Shown in pieces: positions 9,466-21,741 of a DNA stretch of 64,000 nucleotides. The notes under the pieces were generated by a model, which had not been told where the DNA came from, searched no databases, and worked only from the letters and a program-made list of their open reading frames with translations. The position numbers and the translations under genes were made by a program. The number at the start of each line of letters is the position of its first letter. Within the stretch, counting starts at the first letter, position 1. Source of the stretch: DASWIG01 sp965371445 (lineage in GTDB: Bacteria; Acidobacteriota; Thermoanaerobaculia; Multivoradales; J023); the NCBI GenBank assembly GCA_965371445.1, contig CBDUYN010000001.1, positions 1-64,000 of the forward strand, given 5' to 3'.

Positions 9466-9500
9466 ACCGTCCCCTTGGGGGGAGTGAGGGGGGAGATCAC
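9466..9500. repeat. Dispersed short GC-rich repeat, copy 1
   Basis: The plus strand reads ACCGTCCCCTTGGGGGGAG followed by a G-run and GAGATCA. A close relative occurs on the opposite strand at 24980-25015 and a diverged one at 19885-19920. It sits between the LolA-like gene and the propeller gene, overlapping the first gene's last codon. Confidence 0.55.
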
Positions 9501-10273
9501 CGGCCCTCGCCGCCTTCTTCGGCCTCTTCTTCCGGCTCGCCCTCGGGCTCCGGCATGACGAAGCGCGAGTCGTCGATCTCGGCGTTGAGCTCCACCTCTT
9601 CGATGGTGAAGCTTTGCCCGAAGCCCATGTCCGGCGCCACCGACTCGAAAGAGTGGGCGAGGAGGATGTCGCCCACCTCCTTGTAGTCGCCGATTGTGGT
9701 CACGAAGTTGGCCTCGGTGCCCATCACCGTGCGCTTTGCCTCCTGCTTGAACTCGAGGTAGTACTCGGTGTCGAGGTAGGTGTAGACGACGTCGCCGTCG
9801 GCGCGGGTGATCTTGAGCTTGTAGGCCTCGGTACCTTCCATCTCCTCGGTGCCGACGAGCTCGACCGTGTGACCCTTCTCCTTGTAGCCGACGAGGTCGC
9901 CCTCGATCATGTCGCTCTGCTGCTTGACCATCTTGAGCTGGTCCTCAGCCATTGGCTGGGGCTTGGTGTCGCCGGTGAACGGCATGATCGACCAACCGTT
10001 CTCGCCGTCGTAGGCCATGGTGCCCGTCATTCCCTGCATCTCGAACTCGGTGCGCAGCTTTCCGGGACGCTTCCATTCGACGGTGATCGGGGACTGGTTT
10101 CCCATCATCGACATCTTGCCGGTGAGGCGGACGCTATGGACGGCCTGGAGGGCCTCGAGGCCGCCCCGGGTCTCGATGTTCTTGGCGATGATCTCGTCGA
10201 CGGTCTGGGCAGCGGCACCGGCCGCAATCAGGAGCAACGCGAGGGCGATCCACACGGAGCGAGCTTTTGTCAT
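9497..10273 (-). CDS. Exported LolA/outer-membrane lipoprotein-sorting-like protein
   Basis: 258 residues with a clear signal peptide (ALALLLIAAGAAAQ) followed by TVDEIIAKNIETRGGLEALQAVHSV, the typical N-terminus of periplasmic LolA/RseB-fold proteins, then alternating beta strands (VEWKRPGKLRTEF, GENGWSIMPFTGD). The C-terminus is a glutamate-rich tail (PEGEPEEEAEEGGEGR). Such proteins bind lipids or lipoproteins in the periplasm; the exact substrate cannot be told. It is divergent from the S9 peptidase and followed closely by the propeller gene. Confidence 0.78.
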   Translation of the reverse strand: MTKARSVWIALALLLIAAGAAAQTVDEIIAKNIETRGGLEALQAVHSVRLTGKMSMMGNQSPITVEWKRPGKLRTEFEMQGMTGTMAYDGENGWSIMPFTGDTKPQPMAEDQLKMVKQQSDMIEGDLVGYKEKGHTVELVGTEEMEGTEAYKLKITRADGDVVYTYLDTEYYLEFKQEAKRTVMGTEANFVTTIGDYKEVGDILLAHSFESVAPDMGFGQSFTIEEVELNAEIDDSRFVMPEPEGEPEEEAEEGGEGR

Positions 10274-10427
10274 GTCGAACCTCTCTTTCGGATGGAGCTA
10301 GGTGGGTTGATTCGATGAACAAGCGTAGCGCAGCGCCGCCTTCTTTGACCAGCCCCGTCCCATGGCGGCGCCCGCGGCGTGGTAGTCTGCCCGGATCGAA
10401 CCTCACTCGCCCTTGGAAGGAGTCAAC

Positions 10428-12944
10428 ATGTCTCGTGATTCGAACCCCGGTCGTCGTGCCTCCCGACGAACGGCGAGGTCCGTCTTTCGGCTCGCCGTCG
10501 TCCTCCTCTCGGCAGCCGTCGCGCTCCCTGGTTTCGCCCAAACCGAAAACGGTTACCGCCTGCCGCCGCAGGTGCTGGTCGACCTCGTCGACCGGCCGAT
10601 GACGCCGCAGGTGCGGCTCAGCGGGGACTCCCAGTGGCTCCTGCTCCTGGAGCAGCCCACGTTGCCGTCGATCGCCGAGCTCGCCGAGCCCGAGCTACGC
10701 CTCGGCGGCCTGCGTTTCAAACCCGACAACTACGGGCCGAGCCGCCGCTGGACCTTGAGGGGCATGGAGCTGCGCAACGTCGCGAGCGGCGAGAGCCGCC
10801 AGGTCCAGGGGCTGCCGGAGCCGGCACGCCTCGATCACTTCACTTTCTCGCCCGACAGCCGCCACGTCGCCTTTACCCAGACCCGGGGCGACGCGATCGA
10901 GCTCTGGGTGGCGGACGTCGAGACCGCTGAAGCCCGCCGGCTCGTCGAGCGGCCGCTCAACTTGAACGCGCGGCTCAGTCCGCGGTGGCTTTCCGACTCG
11001 AAGACGCTCGTCGCCGCTTTCCGCGTCGAGGACGCCGGCGAGCCCCCCGCGGCGCCGACGGTCCCAACGGGGCCGGTCATCCAGGAAAACCTGGGCTCGA
11101 AGGCGCCGGCCCGTACCTACCAGGACCTCTTGAAAAACGGCTACGACGAAGCCGTCTACAGCTACTTCATGACCGCTCAGCTCGCCACGGTGGCGGCCCT
11201 GGACGGCAGCTTGACACCCCTGGGCGAGCCGGGCCTCCTGTCCAGCTACTCGCCGTCTCCCGACGGCCGTTACCTCCTCGTCGAGACCCTCCACAAGCCG
11301 TTCTCCTACCTCGTGCCGGCCCGGCGGTTCCCGAAGCGGGTGGAGGTCTTGGACCTTACCAACAAGCAGGTCCACCTGATCGTCGACCTGCCGCTTCACG
11401 AGAACGTCCCGGTCCCCTTCGGCAGCGTCCCTACGGGACCGCGGAGCTTTGGCTGGCGTGCCGACGCCGACGCCACCCTGATCTGGGCCGAGGCCCTCGA
11501 CGGCGGCGACGCGGGCCGCGAAGCGGAGCTGCGCGACGAGCTCTTCTTCCTGGCGCCGCCGTTTACCGGCGAGCCCACGCCGTGGATGAAGCTAGAGCTC
11601 CGCTTCGGCGGCGTCACCTGGGGGACGGGAGAGCTGGCGCTGGTCCGTGAGTGGTGGTGGAAGACGCGCCGGGAGCGCGTCTCCCGGGTGGCTCCCGACG
11701 ACCCGGAGGCTCCCGCCAAGCTCCTGGTCGACCGCTCTTTTGAGGACCGCTACAACGATCCGGGCAACCCCGTCACCCGCGCCGACGCCCGCGGCCAGCG
11801 CCTCTTGCGAACCGCCGACGGCGGCAAGACGATTTACAGGATCGGCTCGGGCGCCTCGCCCGAGGGCGACCGCCCCTTCCTCGACGCCTACGACCTGGAA
11901 ACCGGAGAGAGCCGGCGGCTCTTTCATTCCACCGCCCCTTACTACGAAAGGCCTGTCCTCTTCATCGACGAGGAAGGACGGACCGTCCTGACCCGACGCG
12001 AATCGGTCGACGAGCCGCCGAACTACTTCGTTCGCGACTTGAAAGACGCCGCGACGCTGCGTCAGCTGACCGATTTCCCCCACCCGACACCGGAGCTTGC
12101 CGGCATCCAAAAGGAGCTCGTCAAGTACGAGCGCGACGACGGCGTACAGCTGACGGCCACCCTCTACCTGCCGCCGGGCTACAAGGCCGAGGACGGGGCG
12201 CTGCCGACGCTGGTGTGGGCCTATCCCAAGGAATTCAAGAACGCCGACGCCGCGGGCCAGGTGCGCGACTCCCCCTACCGTTTCGACCGTGTTGGCTGGT
12301 GGTCGCCGCTGCTCTGGCTGACCCAGGGCTACGCGGTCCTCGACGACCCGGCGATGCCGATCGTCGGCGAGGGCGACGAGGAGCCCAATGACACGTTTCG
12401 CGAGCAGCTCGTCGCGAGCGCCAAGGCCGGAGTCGAGGAATGCATCCGCCGCGGTGTCGGCGAGGCCGGACGCTTTGCCATCGCCGGCCATTCCTATGGT
12501 GCTTTCATGACGGCCAACCTCCTCGCGCATTCGGATCTCTTCGCCGCGGGCATCGCGAGGAGCGGCGCTTACAACCGGACGCTCACGCCTTTCGGGTTCC
12601 AGGCCGAGGAGCGCACCCTCTGGGAGGCTCCGGAGGTCTACTTCAAGATGTCGCCTTTCATGCACGCCGAAAAGGTCAACGAGCCGATCCTCCTGATTCA
12701 CGGCGCCGCCGACAACAACTCCGGTACCTTCCCCATGCAAAGCGAGCGCTACTACAACGCGCTCAAGGGGCACGGCGCCACGGCGCGGCTCGTCATGCTG
12801 CCCCATGAAAGCCACGGCTACCGGGCACGGGAGTCGGTGCTGCACATGCTGTGGGAGACCCACGCGTGGCTGGAGCGCTACGTCAAGAACCCTGAGGAGG
12901 TGCCGGAAGTCGAACGGGGCACCGATCACCGCGGCAGCCCGTAG
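10428..12944 (+). CDS. S9 family peptidase, glutamyl endopeptidase-like
   Basis: An 838-residue exported serine peptidase. The N-terminus has SRRTARSVFRLAVVLL, a signal sequence with a twin-Arg-like start. A propeller region follows, then an alpha/beta-hydrolase domain with the nucleophile in GHSYGAFM, the aspartate in HGAADNNSG and the histidine in PHESHGY. The order and the PxxVWAYPxEF block resemble the S9D glutamyl endopeptidase group. Start set at the ATG at 10428, five bases after AAGGAG. It is transcribed alone and ends near a hairpin facing nrdB. Confidence 0.9.
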   Translation: MSRDSNPGRRASRRTARSVFRLAVVLLSAAVALPGFAQTENGYRLPPQVLVDLVDRPMTPQVRLSGDSQWLLLLEQPTLPSIAELAEPELRLGGLRFKPDNYGPSRRWTLRGMELRNVASGESRQVQGLPEPARLDHFTFSPDSRHVAFTQTRGDAIELWVADVETAEARRLVERPLNLNARLSPRWLSDSKTLVAAFRVEDAGEPPAAPTVPTGPVIQENLGSKAPARTYQDLLKNGYDEAVYSYFMTAQLATVAALDGSLTPLGEPGLLSSYSPSPDGRYLLVETLHKPFSYLVPARRFPKRVEVLDLTNKQVHLIVDLPLHENVPVPFGSVPTGPRSFGWRADADATLIWAEALDGGDAGREAELRDELFFLAPPFTGEPTPWMKLELRFGGVTWGTGELALVREWWWKTRRERVSRVAPDDPEAPAKLLVDRSFEDRYNDPGNPVTRADARGQRLLRTADGGKTIYRIGSGASPEGDRPFLDAYDLETGESRRLFHSTAPYYERPVLFIDEEGRTVLTRRESVDEPPNYFVRDLKDAATLRQLTDFPHPTPELAGIQKELVKYERDDGVQLTATLYLPPGYKAEDGALPTLVWAYPKEFKNADAAGQVRDSPYRFDRVGWWSPLLWLTQGYAVLDDPAMPIVGEGDEEPNDTFREQLVASAKAGVEECIRRGVGEAGRFAIAGHSYGAFMTANLLAHSDLFAAGIARSGAYNRTLTPFGFQAEERTLWEAPEVYFKMSPFMHAEKVNEPILLIHGAADNNSGTFPMQSERYYNALKGHGATARLVMLPHESHGYRARESVLHMLWETHAWLERYVKNPEEVPEVERGTDHRGSP

Positions 12945-12959
12945 CGGATAACCCGGCTC

Positions 12960-12982
12960 GGTCCGGCGCTTGGCGCCGAACC
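12960..12982. terminator. Hairpin between convergent genes
   Basis: A GC-rich stem (GGTCCGGCGC pairing with the GGCGCCGAACC side, one wobble) lies between the convergent S9 peptidase and nrdB genes. There is no clear U-run, so a terminator role is inferred from position. Confidence 0.4.
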
Positions 12983-13023
12983 CCTTCCGCTGACGTACTT
13001 GGAGCTTCGGCCCACCTACCGCT

Positions 13024-14019
13024 CTAGTCCCACTCCAGAGACGCGCCGATCTGGTATTCCGTCACCCGGGTCTCGAAGAAGTTCTTTTCCTTCGAGAGGT
13101 CCGTCGCCTGCGACATCCAGGGAAAGGGGTTCTCGCGGTTGTAGAGCTTCGGGAGGCCGAGGCGTTCCAGGCGGCGGTCGGCGATGTATTCGACGTACTG
13201 GGCGAACTGACTGGCGTTGATGCCGAACAGCCCTTCCGGGCAGGCGTCGTGGGCGTAGCGCTTCTCCAGGTCGACCGACTGGTCGACGAGCGAGACGATC
13301 TCGTCGCGAAAGTCCTGGGTCCAAATCTCGGGGTTCTCGGTGCGGATCGTCCCGATCAGGTCGCAGCCAAAAGCGAGGTGGATCGACTCGTCGCGCATGA
13401 TGTACTCGAACTGCTCGCCGATTCCCACCATCTTGTTCTGGCGCTTCAAGGCGAGCATCATCGCAAAGCCGGCGTAGAAGAAAATCCCCTCCATCAGGAC
13501 GTAGAAGCCCACCAAGTCGCGAACGAGCTTCTGGATGTTCTCCGTCCCCTCGGTGGTAAACGTCGGATCGAAGACCGACTGGGTCAAGTCGACGACGAAC
13601 TCGTCTTTCTCCCGAATCGACGGAATCGTGAGATACATGTTGTAGATCTCGTCGGGATCGAGCCCCAGAGAGTCGCAGCAGTAGATGAAGGCGTCGGTAT
13701 GGACCGCCTCCTCATAAGCCTGGCGCAGCAGGTACTGGCGCGATTCGGGGTTCGTGACGTGGTTGTAGACCGCGAGGACGATGTTATTGGCGGTCAGCGA
13801 CTCGGCGGTCGAAAAAAAGCCCAGGTTCCAGAGGATCATCCGGCGTTCAGAATCCGACAGCACCCGGTTTGATTTCCATTGCTCGACGTCCTTTTGCATC
13901 GAGATCTCTTCCGGGGTCCAGTTGTTGTTGACGCCGTTCTTGTAATGCTCACGCGCCCACATGTACTTCATGGGCAGGATCTTGTTGGGGTCGGTCTTCG
14001 GGTTGTTGATGATCGGCAT
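13024..14019 (-). CDS. nrdB: Ribonucleotide reductase beta subunit, class Ic type
   Basis: 331 residues of the R2 ferritin-like fold. Metal ligands are visible in TAESLTANN (Glu), EEAVHTDAF (Glu and His), the EGIFFYAGF helix, and MRDESIHLAF (Glu and His). Four residues after the His of EAVH, the place of the radical tyrosine in E. coli NrdB (ETIHSRSY), this protein has phenylalanine (EAVHTDAF), and the first ligand is Glu rather than Asp. Both changes are hallmarks of the Mn/Fe class Ic R2 of Chlamydia. Start set at the ATG at 14019; residues upstream are noise. It follows nrdA by 88 bases. Confidence 0.95.
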   Translation of the reverse strand: MPIINNPKTDPNKILPMKYMWAREHYKNGVNNNWTPEEISMQKDVEQWKSNRVLSDSERRMILWNLGFFSTAESLTANNIVLAVYNHVTNPESRQYLLRQAYEEAVHTDAFIYCCDSLGLDPDEIYNMYLTIPSIREKDEFVVDLTQSVFDPTFTTEGTENIQKLVRDLVGFYVLMEGIFFYAGFAMMLALKRQNKMVGIGEQFEYIMRDESIHLAFGCDLIGTIRTENPEIWTQDFRDEIVSLVDQSVDLEKRYAHDACPEGLFGINASQFAQYVEYIADRRLERLGLPKLYNRENPFPWMSQATDLSKEKNFFETRVTEYQIGASLEWD

Positions 14020-14107
14020 GCTGAGGAGGTTCCTGTGGAAGAGTCGTCCAAGCCCGCGAGCCGGGCGGAAGAAGCGGGGCGAGCTCTTTTCGCCCCGGGA
14101 TGAAAGT

Positions 14108-16999
<2,892 letters not shown>

Positions 17000-17214
17000 T
17001 TCCATATCCTCCAACCGGTTGCGTTGAGCCACGCCAGCAGGCGATAAAGCTCCCTACCCGCTCGTTCCTCACGAGCAGCCTCGAGACAACTTCCCGTCTC
17101 CCGTCGAAGGCATGCCCCAGATGGCTGCCCCGACCTCCATAGCTTCGAGAAGCAAGAGAGAAAGTACAAGATATGGGATCAGGATGTCAAGGCGCCCCCT
17201 AGATAGAGGGGTAC

Positions 17215-17230
17215 GCACAAGTCCTTGTGC
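17215..17230. promoter_or_regulatory. NrdR box 1
   Basis: GCACAAGTCCTTGTGC, a 16-bp near-palindrome with 7-bp arms that fits the NrdR consensus (ACACWATATVTWGTGT) at its CAC, A and TTGTG positions. An identical copy begins exactly 30 bases downstream, the three-helical-turn spacing usual for NrdR pairs. Confidence 0.75.
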
Positions 17231-17244
17231 AAAAGGGCGAGCTC

Positions 17245-17260
17245 GCACAAGTCCTTGTGC
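17245..17260. promoter_or_regulatory. NrdR box 2
   Basis: An exact second copy of GCACAAGTCCTTGTGC, on the same helix face as box 1. The site lies between nrdA (minus) and the response regulator gene (plus); control of nrdAB is the natural reading. Confidence 0.75.
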
Positions 17261-17403
17261 GAGAGGGACTTACGCGGGGGCGAAGAATCTCGAGAAACCT
17301 CTGTGAGTCTTCTGCGGGGAGAGCCCTGACCCTCGCCTCACTAGCGATTCACAGCCCACAAGAGCTAGACTCGGCCCCAGACTTCTCCCCCTGACGAGGA
17401 CGC

Positions 17404-18882
17404 ATGAAATCCACGATCTTCGCCGTCGACGACGACCCCGTCTTCTTGAAGATGCTCACCAAGTCGCTCACCGACGCGGGCTACGAGCACGTGACGACCG
17501 ACGACCCCACGAAGGCCCTGTCGCTCGTCGAGGGGTGCCAGCCCGACGTTATCGTGCTCGACATCGTGATGCCCGACGTCTCGGGATGGGATCTCTTGAA
17601 CGCGCTGCGGGACCGTCCGTTTACCCGGTCGACTCCGGTGATCATGCTCTCGGCGCTGGGCGAGCCGACCGACCGGGTGCGCGCGATGCGCTCGGGCGCC
17701 GACGACTACCTGGTCAAGCCCGTCGAGGCGCCGGAGCTTCTGGTGCGCATCGAGATGCAGCTGGCCCGGGCCCGGCGCGACGACACCGACCTCCAGGGAC
17801 GGATCGAGACCCATCCCATGTCGGAGGTGATCCAGTCGCTGGAGCTCCATGCCAAGTCGGGCGAGCTGACGGTCAGCTCCGGCGCGTCGACCGGCAAGGT
17901 CCGGTTGCTCGCCGGGAAGCTCCTGCGGGCCAACTATCGCGGCTTCCAGGGTCCTACGGCGGTCCGGGCGATTCTCGAGCTGGGAACCGGGCGGTTTCGG
18001 TTCCGTCCCCTGAGCGACGCCGAAGCGCCGGCGAAGCCCGGCACCAAAGGCAAGAGCTTCATGCCTTTCCTGATGGAGCATGCCTGGGTGCGCGACGAGC
18101 TCACCTCCCGGGGCTTTCGGCTGCCGCCGTCCGACGCTCCGCTCGCCGTGCGGGGAAGCTGCGAGGAGATCGAGGCCGAGTACGCGCAGCTGCCGATCCT
18201 GAGCGTGGCGGGTTACCTCGAAGAGCATCCGGGCGCCACGATCGCCTCGGTCCTGGAGCAGCGCTTCGACTCGCCGCAGCGGGTCGAGCTCGCTCTCGTC
18301 TGGCTCGACGAGAACGACCTCCTCGAGGTCTCGGAGCGGCAAGAGGCGAGCCCTGAGCTTGCCGAGGCGTTGCTGCGCTTCGTCGACGGCGCGGCACAGG
18401 GCGGGTTCGATCGCGGCAGCTTGCGGATCCTGGTGCTGGCCGACGCCCTGGCCTGGGGCTCAGTGACCCTCTTCCTGGGCGAGATCCCGCCGGCTCTCCT
18501 GCCGGCCGACGGGCATCTCGTCGTCGAGCGGATCTGTATCGGCCAGAGCGGCGAGCTCGAGCTCGCCGCCGGGGATGAGCGTCTGACGTTCCGCTTTGCC
18601 ACCCTGGGTCTCGATCCTGTCCCGAGGTGGCTCGACGAGGCCTGCGCTCTGGTGATCTGGCGCGGCCCGGGCGAGGGCCGGCAGCTCCATTCCGTCGCCA
18701 CGAAGCTCGCCGGCCGCATCGATCCCCAGGCGCGCCTCCTGATGGTCGGTCCCGAGGACGAGGAGTGGACAGCGCCTCTGCCCTGGGGCGGCTTCCGCGC
18801 CTGGAACCCCGGGATGGAAGATCTGTTGCAGGCGCTCGCGGACGAGTCCGCGCCGTTTGAGGACACGGGCAGCGGCGGCTGA
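17404..18882 (+). CDS. Response regulator with PATAN/DUF4388-like domain
   Basis: 492 residues. Residues 1-120 are a receiver domain with the acidic pair in VDDDP, phosphoacceptor Asp in VIVLDIVMPD and the conserved Lys in DDYLVKP. Residues 135-210 (MSEVIQSLELHAKSGELTVSSG...GKVRLLAGKLLRANYRGFQG) match the PATAN/DUF4388 domain found in gliding and exopolysaccharide regulators. The C-terminal 280 residues contain a winged-helix-like segment and an alpha/beta region (RLLMVGPEDEEW) I do not recognise. There is no DNA-binding output domain of a standard kind. Confidence 0.82.
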   Translation: MKSTIFAVDDDPVFLKMLTKSLTDAGYEHVTTDDPTKALSLVEGCQPDVIVLDIVMPDVSGWDLLNALRDRPFTRSTPVIMLSALGEPTDRVRAMRSGADDYLVKPVEAPELLVRIEMQLARARRDDTDLQGRIETHPMSEVIQSLELHAKSGELTVSSGASTGKVRLLAGKLLRANYRGFQGPTAVRAILELGTGRFRFRPLSDAEAPAKPGTKGKSFMPFLMEHAWVRDELTSRGFRLPPSDAPLAVRGSCEEIEAEYAQLPILSVAGYLEEHPGATIASVLEQRFDSPQRVELALVWLDENDLLEVSERQEASPELAEALLRFVDGAAQGGFDRGSLRILVLADALAWGSVTLFLGEIPPALLPADGHLVVERICIGQSGELELAAGDERLTFRFATLGLDPVPRWLDEACALVIWRGPGEGRQLHSVATKLAGRIDPQARLLMVGPEDEEWTAPLPWGGFRAWNPGMEDLLQALADESAPFEDTGSGG

Positions 18883-18970
18883 GCCGCTGCGCGCGACTCC
18901 GACATCGACATCGCCGTGGCCGCGAACGACGCCACGATGACCGGAGACAGTACCGTCCAACTATGCCGGG

Positions 18971-20542
18971 TCACGGCGACCGAGGACGCGCCGGCAAGCG
19001 GTGGTAGAGCCACCAGGAGCCGGCGCGACGCACGAGGGTCACGGGGGCGGTGGCATCCGCGAAGAGGACCGGGCCGAGGGCCGTGTCCGAGCGGACGACG
19101 AAGTAGTCGAAGCGGCCGTCGCGTTGCCAATCGAAGCGGTCGGGCTGGTGAGCGAGCCCCGGCTGGGCCAGAGGCGAAACGCCTTCGCGGTAGCGCACCA
19201 GCGACTGAAACGACATGGCGAACGAATACTCCACCCTTCCACCCTTCGTCCCCTGGTACCAGAGGTGGAAATGGCCGAAGACCGGAAGCCCCAGCTGGTG
19301 ACGTAAACCGGGCTCGAAGATGAGCCCCAGGACCCGGCGGCCGGGAGCCATCTCCTCCAGCAACTGGTCGAAGCCCCGCGCGTCGCGGTCCACGGCGCGA
19401 AAGCCGGGAATCAGGAAAAGCGACCAGCCAAGCACCAGCGCGACGAGAGCGGCCCGAGCTCCCCGGCGCCGCCACGACGCAGACGCCACGCCAAGAGGCA
19501 CGAGGGCGAAAAGCGGTAGGAAGACCGCGAGCCGTGGGTAGACGAACCAGGTCCCGAGAGCCCGATTGGGCGCCAAGAAAAAGATCGCAGCCGCGACCAG
19601 AACCGGCATCCAGAGATGAACCGGACGCCGATGAACAACCCCGAAGGTAAGAACGGCCAAGAGGACGCCGAGCCCCCCGAGCCACCACAGCCCCTTCGAC
19701 TGCGGCGCCCCCACCAGGAGCAGAGGCAGGTCGACAAGCCTTTCCCACGGCGACTCCGCCCAGACGTTGCCCTGGGCGACGCCCACCGCGGCATCGTAGC
19801 GGCCCGCGAGAAGCACCCACAGGGGGACGAGCAGAGCCGGTAGGGCAAGCGGCACGATCAGCCGTACCGCCCGGCGCAAGCCGCCACCGTCCCCCTCGGG
19901 GGATCCAGGGGGGGAGACACAGCCGGTGAGCGCCACGAGGCCGACGGCCGGTACCGTGACGGCGAAGGCCAAGGCGTGGCTCATGAAAACGGCCAGGGCA
20001 AGAGCCCCAAGGACCCACCCGCGCCGCCACGACGGCTCGCCGACCGCACGCAGTCCCGCCGCCACGAAGAGGACCGCCACCGGAACGGCCACCAGGAAGT
20101 TCAAGAACCCCCAGTAGAAGGCGAAGCCGTAGGCCAGAGGAAAGCCGAGAAGCGCCCACCAGCGATCGCCGCCGGTCACCGAGAGCAGGTGCCAGAGGGC
20201 GAGCGGCAGGCCCAGGACGGTCGCCGAGACCACCATCTTCAAAGCCGCGTGCATCGGCAGGAAAACGGCAAAAACACGCGTCAGCGCGTAGCCCAGGAGA
20301 TAAGGCGTCCGGTAGTTCAGGGAGTAGACGCCGGGAAAGTCGAAGGCCGGATCGTCGAAGTGGCTCCAGACGAAAACCTGGGCCGCATGCTGTGGCAGGT
20401 CCACCATCGGCGGATACTTGACGCTCCACAGTGGGACGAGCGCGACGCAAGCGCAGAGGAGGAGCGCGGCGGCAAAGAGATGCCGAGCCCACTTCCCAGA
20501 GGACGGCGCTTCCTGCAAAGCGTTGACGCTCGGTCGAGTCAT
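18971..20542 (-). CDS. Multi-spanning membrane protein, glycosyltransferase-like
   Basis: 523 residues with about ten hydrophobic segments and a 110-residue C-terminal soluble region. After the first membrane helix comes YPPMVDLPQHAAQV, an acidic loop in the place where GT39/ArnT-type enzymes carry their catalytic aspartates. A glycosyltransferase of the GT-C fold using a lipid-linked donor is the likely role, with low certainty on the substrate. Start set at the ATG at 20542. It follows the kinase gene by ten bases. A diverged copy of the dispersed GC repeat lies inside the gene and encodes a Pro/Gly/Asp loop (SPPGSPEGDGGG). Confidence 0.68.
   Translation of the reverse strand: MTRPSVNALQEAPSSGKWARHLFAAALLLCACVALVPLWSVKYPPMVDLPQHAAQVFVWSHFDDPAFDFPGVYSLNYRTPYLLGYALTRVFAVFLPMHAALKMVVSATVLGLPLALWHLLSVTGGDRWWALLGFPLAYGFAFYWGFLNFLVAVPVAVLFVAAGLRAVGEPSWRRGWVLGALALAVFMSHALAFAVTVPAVGLVALTGCVSPPGSPEGDGGGLRRAVRLIVPLALPALLVPLWVLLAGRYDAAVGVAQGNVWAESPWERLVDLPLLLVGAPQSKGLWWLGGLGVLLAVLTFGVVHRRPVHLWMPVLVAAAIFFLAPNRALGTWFVYPRLAVFLPLFALVPLGVASASWRRRGARAALVALVLGWSLFLIPGFRAVDRDARGFDQLLEEMAPGRRVLGLIFEPGLRHQLGLPVFGHFHLWYQGTKGGRVEYSFAMSFQSLVRYREGVSPLAQPGLAHQPDRFDWQRDGRFDYFVVRSDTALGPVLFADATAPVTLVRRAGSWWLYHRLPARPRSP
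19885..19920. repeat. Dispersed short GC-rich repeat, copy 2 (in a gene)
   Basis: ACCGTCCCCCTCGGGGGAT followed by a G-run and GAGACAC, related to the copies at 9466 and 24980. It lies inside the membrane protein gene and keeps the frame open. Confidence 0.45.
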
Positions 20543-20552
20543 GGTCCGCTTT

Positions 20553-21701
20553 CTAAGAGAACCGGTAGACGACGAACGCGACGGCGGCGAGAGCCAGGAG
20601 CAAAGCCGCTGCCGCCGGCCACACCCAAGGGCGCCGCCAGATCGCCGCCGTAGAGGCCGGCGCCTCGGTGCTCCTCCGGGCATGCCAGGTCGACCTACGG
20701 CCCAGCAAGCGGCTCAGTCTAGGCCAGCCCTTCGACGAGCCGCGGCTCGATTTCACCCGCGCCTTGGGCACCGAATCCAACCCTCCCCCGGCGGCGATCC
20801 GTCCCAAGGCCTCGACGACCTCGCGGGTGCTTTGCGGGCGCTCCTCCGGGGTCTTGCGCAGCAAGCGGTCGATCAGCGCCGAAAGCTCGGCCGGAAGCCC
20901 AGGCCGCACGTCATGGGCCAGCGGCGGCTCGAGGTTGCGAATCGCCTGCAGCGTCTCCACCCAGCGCTCGCGCCAGAAAGGCGACTGGCCCGTGAACAGC
21001 TCGTAGAGGAGGATCCCGAACGAGAAGAGGTCCGAACGGAAGTCGACCTCGGCCCCGGCGGCCTGCTCGGGCGACATGACGCTGATCGTCCCCACGAGCA
21101 TCCCCTGGGCGGTCAGCGACTCCACGGCCTCGCCGGTGGCCACCTGCTTGACGAGGCCGAAGTCGAGGATCTTGGCCTGGCCCCAGGGGGTGACGATGAT
21201 GTTTTCGGCCTTCAGGTCGCGGTGTACGAGGCCCGCGTCGTGGGCCGCCGACAGCCCTTCGGCCACTTCGATGCCGATGCTCGTCGCCAGCGTCGCGTCG
21301 ATACCCTCCGACATCAGGTGCGCCAGGGTCTTGCCCTCGACGTATTGCATGACGATCGAGTCACCGTCGTCGCTGTAGACCACGTCGTGGACCTGGGCGA
21401 TCGCCGGATGGCTCATCCGGGCCACGGCCTGCGCCTCGCGGCGCAGCCGCACGCGGTCGTGGGCCGAGGCGGGCTTGTCGCTGCGGATCTGCTTGATCGC
21501 CACCTGACGGCCCAGACGGTCGTCGTGAGCCAGGTAGACCTCCCCCATGCCGCCGCGGGCCAGGAGCTTCTCGACCCGGTAGCTTCCGATGCGCTCGGGA
21601 AGCGCTGGCTCCTCGGCCTTGTCCTGTGCTTTGCGGCCCAGGCCGGCTGCGACTCGGCGCAGCAATCCACCGTCCTTGGGGTCCGTTTTTTCCACAGCCA
21701 C
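20553..21701 (-). CDS. Membrane-anchored Ser/Thr protein kinase (PknB type)
   Basis: 382 residues. A bacterial Hanks-type kinase: glycine loop LARGGMGEVYLAHD, Lys in VAIKQI, catalytic HRDLKAENII, DFGLV, and SPEQA of the activation segment. A basic linker and one C-terminal membrane helix (PAAAALLLALAAVAFVVYRF) place the kinase in the cytoplasm, tethered at its C-terminus with almost no external part. The GTG at 21701 is the best start, since it lies 40 bases after the menD stop, though the ribosome site is weak. Confidence 0.9.
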   Translation of the reverse strand: MAVEKTDPKDGGLLRRVAAGLGRKAQDKAEEPALPERIGSYRVEKLLARGGMGEVYLAHDDRLGRQVAIKQIRSDKPASAHDRVRLRREAQAVARMSHPAIAQVHDVVYSDDGDSIVMQYVEGKTLAHLMSEGIDATLATSIGIEVAEGLSAAHDAGLVHRDLKAENIIVTPWGQAKILDFGLVKQVATGEAVESLTAQGMLVGTISVMSPEQAAGAEVDFRSDLFSFGILLYELFTGQSPFWRERWVETLQAIRNLEPPLAHDVRPGLPAELSALIDRLLRKTPEERPQSTREVVEALGRIAAGGGLDSVPKARVKSSRGSSKGWPRLSRLLGRRSTWHARRSTEAPASTAAIWRRPWVWPAAAALLLALAAVAFVVYRFS

Positions 21702-21741
21702 TCTGACTCTCGGGAAACGCTCAAGGTATCTCGAGAGTATT

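Noticed and set aside
6162..9686. Very long open frame antisense to the propeller gene
   Set aside because: It mirrors the propeller gene in a GC-rich genome, has composition biased to Arg, Val, Glu and His, and shows no family motif. The minus-strand protein has a signal peptide and clear propeller blades.
10430..10450. T-loop-like GGTTCGAATC on the minus strand as a tRNA
   Set aside because: The flanking bases do not form a T stem or cloverleaf and the site lies in the start of the peptidase gene. Similar strings at 45.4 kb and 46.6 kb are also coding.
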